From: RGIG1995 sp045126815
GTDB lineage: Bacteria > Bacillota > Clostridia > Oscillospirales > CAG-272
DNA length: 17,827 nucleotides
Assembly: GCA_045126815.1 (NCBI GenBank)
Contig: JBGVPD010000035.1
Coordinates: 1-17,827 of the forward strand
Direction: 5' to 3'
Part shown: positions 14,381 through 17,827 of the stretch, in pieces
Position numbering within the stretch: the first letter of the stretch is position 1
Layout of the letters: the number at the start of each line of letters is the position of its first letter
Position numbers and translations under genes: made by a program
Notes under the pieces: model-generated
The model's database searches: none
Told to the model about the DNA's origin: nothing
What the model saw: the letters and a program-made list of their open reading frames with translations, nothing else

Positions 14381-14424
14381 AAAGCAGATTTAATGGGATG
14401 AACCGCTAAATCTGCTTTTTGTTT
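14381..14424. terminator. Bidirectional terminator between galE and the lipoprotein cluster
   Basis: AAAGCAGATTTA (14381-14392) and TAAATCTGCTTT (14407-14418) form a perfect 12-bp stem. T residues follow on the plus strand, and the run of A before it (14373-14379) gives a T tract on the minus strand. It serves the convergent genes on both sides. Confidence 0.9.
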
Positions 14425-15624
14425 TTATTTGATTATAAAATCAAAGTCTACGACTGTTTTTGTTCCGAGAGAAAGTGATGCATCTATATTTAGGTGATAT
14501 TCTCCTGCGGTAAAATCAGAGAGTGTGGGGGAGAAGTCTAAATCTTCAAGAAATACTTTTTTAGCTGTCGGATAGTAATTATTCGAATATAATACGTTTC
14601 CGTCACTATCTGTAATTTTGGCATTAATTTGAATAATGTAATGATTTGATGAAAGTGTGCCTGATAATTTACCTGATGATGTAAATTCATCGACGGTAAC
14701 AATTTCTAATGCATTGATAAAAGGTTGGGGAGAGGTGTTGTAATCTGTAGGGGTTAGCGGAACAAAGTTTGTTTTATACAGTTCTGCAAACGTGTATTTG
14801 TGGTCAACCCACCAGGTGGTATTGACTTTTGTTTGTTTATCCCATGCGTTTGTTTGTTCAATAGTGGTAATATAACTTTTATCAAGATCAATTGATCCGT
14901 CATCTTTGTAAGTAACAACAGGAGGACGGCTTACTATTCTTGCGTGGCCTGCATCTTGAGCAACAACGTGCTTAAGAACGACGTCTCCAATTTCAAGCTG
15001 AGCATAAGCTTTTGCCATGGTTTGTTTAGAGTTGCGTTTGATTATTCTTGGGGTATCGTGGGCACTTACAGAGTAATCCCAATCGCCAACAGCAGCTAAT
15101 CCGGTATTGTTTGAAGGCAACATATCTTCTGTGCTGTTAAAAGTTATTGAGGGACAAACTTGAATAAGAGAAACGTAAACAGCATCGTAACACGCGTTTC
15201 CTATACAATCTGAGTTTGTAGTTTCACCAATATAAAAACCGTCTTCAATGAAATTTTCAAATTGCTCTTTTGTACCTCTTGAGCCAACGAGGAAGGGAAG
15301 ACCGTAGTATATTTTTCCAATCTTATAAGTAAGACTGTAATTCCAAGCTTCATATTTGCCGAATAGGTGAAAAGTTTCTTTGGGAGACCATTTTATCGTT
15401 GCTAAATCTCTGATGTATTGTACAACAAATTCACGTTTATTTTCGGGGTATACAAACATAGAGTTATCGTCGTTTCCAAGAGGTTTTTCTTCGGGCTCTT
15501 TTTGTTCTTCGGTTTGTAGTATGGTTGTATCATCATTGTTGTTAGGTGATACAGAAGGGCTTGAACACGAGGTCATAAAAATTAACGTTAGAAGAAATAG
15601 AGTAAAAATGAGTAATTTTTTCAT
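14425..15624 (-). CDS. Lipoprotein with predicted CHAP/NlpC-like cysteine hydrolase domain and C-terminal beta domain (paralogue A)
   Basis: A 399-residue predicted lipoprotein of unrecognised family. Residues 1-20 are a lipoprotein signal (MKKLLIFTLFLLTLIFMTSC, lipid on C20). Residues 21-56 are an Asn/Glu-rich linker. The central domain (about 60-295) shares with its two neighbours a Cys motif (IGNACYDA, C145), EIGDVVL, GHARIVS (H227) and ITTIEQT (E256). C then GD then GH then E-Q is the order of the active site in CHAP and NlpC/P60 peptidoglycan hydrolases. This is inference from motif order; no known family is clearly matched. It differs from its paralogues in having an Ala before the Cys and Asp-Ala before GH. 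Residues about 303-399 (TSSGKLSGTLSSNHYIIQ to a final FDFIIK) look like a beta-sandwich attachment domain shared with paralogue C. GAGG precedes the ATG. It is last in its unit, after a hairpin at 15647. Confidence 0.7.
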   Translation of the reverse strand: MKKLLIFTLFLLTLIFMTSCSSPSVSPNNNDDTTILQTEEQKEPEEKPLGNDDNSMFVYPENKREFVVQYIRDLATIKWSPKETFHLFGKYEAWNYSLTYKIGKIYYGLPFLVGSRGTKEQFENFIEDGFYIGETTNSDCIGNACYDAVYVSLIQVCPSITFNSTEDMLPSNNTGLAAVGDWDYSVSAHDTPRIIKRNSKQTMAKAYAQLEIGDVVLKHVVAQDAGHARIVSRPPVVTYKDDGSIDLDKSYITTIEQTNAWDKQTKVNTTWWVDHKYTFAELYKTNFVPLTPTDYNTSPQPFINALEIVTVDEFTSSGKLSGTLSSNHYIIQINAKITDSDGNVLYSNNYYPTAKKVFLEDLDFSPTLSDFTAGEYHLNIDASLSLGTKTVVDFDFIIK

Positions 15625-15646
15625 AGATTATACCTCAATATTTTAA

Positions 15647-15674
15647 TATACCGCCGAAAGAATTCGGCGGTATA
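15647..15674 (-). terminator. Perfect 12-bp hairpin between paralogues B and A
   Basis: TATACCGCCGAA and TTCGGCGGTATA form a perfect, GC-rich 12-bp stem with a four-base loop. On the minus strand it lies 16 bases after the stop of B and about 10 bases before the ribosome binding site of A. It is followed by TTAAAATATT, not a proper T tract. It may be a leaky terminator or an RNA-stabilising or processing hairpin that sets the level of A relative to B. Confidence 0.65.
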
Positions 15675-15689
15675 AACATTCAAATAATA

Positions 15690-16409
15690 TTATTCAGCAA
15701 AAAGCGGAACTGTTATCGGAATGTAGTTGCTTTCGTGAATTCTTTCGTAAGTGTATTTGTGGTCAACGTACCACGTTGTATTGATGTCAGGTCTCATTTT
15801 GTCAAATGAACTTGTCTGTTCAATAGTGATAATGTAGCTTTCTTCGGGATCGATCTTGCCGTCTTCTTTACGAACGATATGGTTTTCGCAAATCATTCTT
15901 GCGTGACCTGTGGGGCCGAAGCAATAAAGAATAGCGTCACCTTCCTGCATAAGAGCATAAGCTTCGTATACAGTGTTTGCGTTTGTACGTTCAACCATTT
16001 CGATTGTTGTTTTATCTTCATCTTTCCATTCGATATCACCAAGACAAAGAATACCTGTACCGCACTGGGGCATCATGTTTGCTGTCCAACCTGCAGTTGT
16101 TTTGTCACCGAATTTTCTCCAGGTTATAAGGATAGCTGATGTGCAGTGGTTTCCGGGACAGTTGGGCTTATCAAAGGGGCCTGTAAATACACCGTTTTCG
16201 TCTATATGGCTTGAGAATGTCTCTCCGTCAACACCTCTGTTAACGTTGTAAATAACGCCGTAGTATGTTTCGCCCTTTTTATAGTACAAAGTCTTTTTGA
16301 TAGTAGTAAGGTCGATATCTTCTTCGGGAGTCCATTTGATGTTAGACATTTCTCTCATGTAATCAACTGCTTGTTTACGTAATGCTTTGATGTCTTTCGT
16401 TTCTGACAT
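15690..16409 (-). CDS. Domain-only paralogue of the flanking lipoproteins, no signal peptide (paralogue B)
   Basis: A 239-residue protein consisting only of the central domain of its neighbours. It has the same order of motifs: YMREMSNIKWTPEE (17-30), PGNHCTSAILITW (85-97, C89), MQEGDAIL (154-161), GPTGHARMI (165-173, H169), YIITIEQTSSFD (192-203, E197) and TTWYVDHKYTYERI (211-224). The Cys-His spacing is 80 and His-Glu 28, the same as paralogue C. It begins MSETKDIKAL with no signal peptide or lipobox. The 30-base gap to C leaves no room for one, and AAAGAGGTG sits at the right distance before the ATG. It therefore should stay in the cytoplasm unless exported another way. Also missing is the C-terminal beta domain. 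Function is unknown; a cysteine amidase or peptidase is the best guess. Confidence 0.72.
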   Translation of the reverse strand: MSETKDIKALRKQAVDYMREMSNIKWTPEEDIDLTTIKKTLYYKKGETYYGVIYNVNRGVDGETFSSHIDENGVFTGPFDKPNCPGNHCTSAILITWRKFGDKTTAGWTANMMPQCGTGILCLGDIEWKDEDKTTIEMVERTNANTVYEAYALMQEGDAILYCFGPTGHARMICENHIVRKEDGKIDPEESYIITIEQTSSFDKMRPDINTTWYVDHKYTYERIHESNYIPITVPLFAE

Positions 16410-16439
16410 TGTAATACACCTCTTTATATATTTTTGTGA

Positions 16440-17621
16440 TTATTCAACAGTAAAATCAACTACGGCAACTTTAGCTGAACCGTAAATGGTATTTGCTGTG
16501 ATATTGTATGTGTAATTACCGGCTGGGAGAGATGTAACACCTTCAGGTGCTTTAACATCGTTAAACTGGAAGGTAATTTTTTCTGCAGATAAGTTTGCGG
16601 GGTTTTTGTATGTTCCGGTTGCAACTACGTTTCCGTTTGAGTCAATGTAGTCAACTGTAACACTCTGGATAAGAAGGAACGAAGAACGAATTACACCTTG
16701 AAGTTTACCGCTTGTTACGTTTTTCGCGGTGTTAATATTTTTTACTGAAAACTCTGTATCTTTAGCTTCTTTGTTCAACTCTTCTATTGTAAGCGGTATG
16801 TAGTTTGTTGAAAACAACTGTGTAAACGAGTAAACGTGTTCAACGTACCATGTTGTCTTAACGTCTTTTCTTGTACTGTCAAATGAACTTGTCTGTTCAA
16901 TTGTTGTTACAGTACTCTTTGAAGGATTAATTTTTCCGGCACCTGTTTTTTCAACCTTAACTTCAAGAACCATTCTTGAGTGGCCTGTTGGTCCCCAACA
17001 AGTCAAAATAGAGTCACCGGGTTGTAAGAGGGCATAGCACTCAAACATTTTTTCCTTGCTGTTTTTCTGAACAATGGAGTCGGTGGTTTTGTCCGAGTCG
17101 TCAAAAACATAGTCGCCAACCGGAATAGTACCTCTTTTCTGTGAGGGAACCATTGTTACGGTTGATGTAAAACCTAAAGTATTAACTATTTGGTCGTATG
17201 ACAATCTGAGAGCAGACGAGCAGTGATTGCCGTATGCTGTGGGTTGGTCTGTGGGGCCTATGTAAACACCTTTTTCGTCAAGCTGTTCCATGAACTCGTC
17301 GTAGTCAGTCATAAGATGTTTGCCGGTTACGTACATGATACCGGTGTATTTAACACCTTTGTCATAGTGAAGATTTCCGGAAATAGTTTCGGTGAAATCT
17401 ATATTTGTTTTGGGTATCCATTCAACCTTTGACATTTTGTACATATAATCGATTACAACTTGTCTGGGGTTAAATTTTTCAGCAGGAATAATTTCGGGGG
17501 TAAAAGGAGTTTTAGATGTATCCTGCGGATCATCAACGGGGGGAACATCAGAATTGCCGCATGCAGACAAAGCAGTGAGTATCATACATACAAGCAATAA
17601 CATAAATAAAACTTTTTTCAT
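16440..17621 (-). CDS. Lipoprotein with predicted CHAP/NlpC-like cysteine hydrolase domain and C-terminal beta domain (paralogue C)
   Basis: A 393-residue predicted lipoprotein and first gene of the cluster. The signal peptide ends in a good lipobox, LSAC (18-21), and is followed by a Pro/Asp-rich linker to about residue 48. The central domain carries VIDYMYKMSKVEWIPKT (56-72), YGNHCSSALRLSYDQ (130-144, C134), LLQPGDSIL (198-206), GPTGHSRMVLEV (210-221, H214), TTIEQTSSFD (239-248, E242) and TTWYVEHVYSF (256-266). All are also present in paralogue B, closer to B than to A. Residues about 290-393 form a beta-rich domain (VTSGKLQGVIRSSF, then DSNGNVV, LPAGNYTYNITA, VVDFTVE). As far as I recall, similar domains sit on secreted clostridial amidases and glycan-active proteins. 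AAAGGA precedes the ATG. Lgt encoded in this window would lipidate it. Catalysis is inferred from motif order only. Confidence 0.72.
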   Translation of the reverse strand: MKKVLFMLLLVCMILTALSACGNSDVPPVDDPQDTSKTPFTPEIIPAEKFNPRQVVIDYMYKMSKVEWIPKTNIDFTETISGNLHYDKGVKYTGIMYVTGKHLMTDYDEFMEQLDEKGVYIGPTDQPTAYGNHCSSALRLSYDQIVNTLGFTSTVTMVPSQKRGTIPVGDYVFDDSDKTTDSIVQKNSKEKMFECYALLQPGDSILTCWGPTGHSRMVLEVKVEKTGAGKINPSKSTVTTIEQTSSFDSTRKDVKTTWYVEHVYSFTQLFSTNYIPLTIEELNKEAKDTEFSVKNINTAKNVTSGKLQGVIRSSFLLIQSVTVDYIDSNGNVVATGTYKNPANLSAEKITFQFNDVKAPEGVTSLPAGNYTYNITANTIYGSAKVAVVDFTVE

Positions 17622-17666
17622 GGTTTTTCCTTTCGTTTTATACGTATAATATTACCTAAATAGTAT

Positions 17667-17695
17667 ATCATATATATGTCCAATAAACCTTGCAA
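17667..17695 (-). promoter_or_regulatory. Probable promoter of the lipoprotein cluster
   Basis: On the minus strand, TTGCAA (17690-17695), 17 bases, TATGAT (17667-17672), 45 bases before the start codon of paralogue C. Neither box is perfect, as expected for an activator-dependent promoter. The -35 coincides with one end of the shared 18-base box. Confidence 0.55.
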
Positions 17696-17707
17696 AAATA
17701 GCGATTG
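17690..17707 (+). promoter_or_regulatory. Shared 18-base box, copy 2 (candidate AraC-type activator site)
   Basis: Exact copy of the sequence at 5788-5805. Relative to the minus-strand promoter it covers the -35 and the 12 bases upstream, centred near -39. This is the usual place for an AraC-type activator touching the polymerase. Its orientation relative to the gene is opposite to copy 1. Confidence 0.5.
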
Positions 17708-17776
17708 TTAATTTATCTTAATAAAAAATAATTATAAATTAAATATATTAAGTGTTGTATAAGTAGCATTTTAAGT

Positions 17777-17813
17777 AAAAAAAGAACAGTCTGCAAAAGC
17801 AATCTGTTCTTTT
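17777..17813 (-). terminator. Intrinsic terminator for a gene beyond the right edge
   Basis: AAAAGAACAG (17780-17789) pairs with CTGTTCTTTT (17804-17813), with an inner TGC/GCA pairing. On the minus strand the stem is followed by a run of T (complement of the A tract beginning at 17777). It would end a leftward gene outside the window. On the plus strand the T tract is poorer. Confidence 0.7.
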
Positions 17814-17827
17814 CTAATTTATTTTGT

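Overview
The window looks like chromosomal DNA from an AT-rich, endospore-forming Clostridia-type Firmicute, probably a gut Oscillospiraceae/Ruminococcaceae-like organism. The evidence is a SpoIID gene, the Firmicute gene order L21-Prp-L27 with an L27 N-terminal extension, near-consensus sigma-A promoters with intrinsic terminators, frequent TTG/GTG starts, and a BspA-like leucine-rich-repeat protein with cell-wall-binding repeats. The species cannot be named from the sequence alone.

Layout. 1-462 (minus) is the N-terminal part of an MFS sugar-type transporter that runs off the left edge. A GC-rich hairpin element follows, then a single tRNA-Gln(CUG) unit with its own promoter and terminator, and a small XRE regulator. 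1200-1660 is a frameshifted remnant of a small secreted protein. Just downstream is an intact 911-residue secreted BspA-like LRR protein with tandem cell-wall-binding repeats. Next come dusB, an AraC-family regulator and spoIID. The spoIID ribosome binding site lies inside a 16-bp terminator-like hairpin. A compact run ymfF-ymfH-lgt-folD (7798-12170) follows, then rplU-prp-rpmA with its own promoter and a structured leader, then galE.

The right end (14425-17621, minus) is the least ordinary part. It holds three consecutive paralogous genes with a shared domain carrying invariant Cys, Gly-His and Glu-Gln motifs, suggestive of a CHAP/NlpC-P60-like papain-fold cysteine hydrolase. The two outer genes encode lipoproteins with a C-terminal beta-rich domain. 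The middle one has neither signal peptide nor C-terminal domain. An exact 18-base sequence is shared by the promoter of the AraC gene (5788-5805) and the promoter region of this lipoprotein cluster (17690-17707). In each case it overlaps the -35 element. This suggests, as inference only, that the AraC-type protein autoregulates and also controls the cluster.

How the genes fit together: most of the middle is housekeeping (tRNA modification, lipoprotein lipidation, folate one-carbon metabolism, ribosomal proteins, UDP-galactose metabolism) plus sporulation. Lgt would lipidate the two lipoproteins at the right end, and Prp would trim L27. The surface proteins at both ends (LRR/cell-wall-binding protein, lipoprotein hydrolase cluster) are the accessory, probably niche-related content. 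No stretch over 300 bases lacks a gene. The larger gaps (463-670, 1019-1199, 1661-1855, 12171-12318, 17622-17827) hold mainly promoters, terminators or leaders, except 1019-1199, where only a weak operator candidate is visible.
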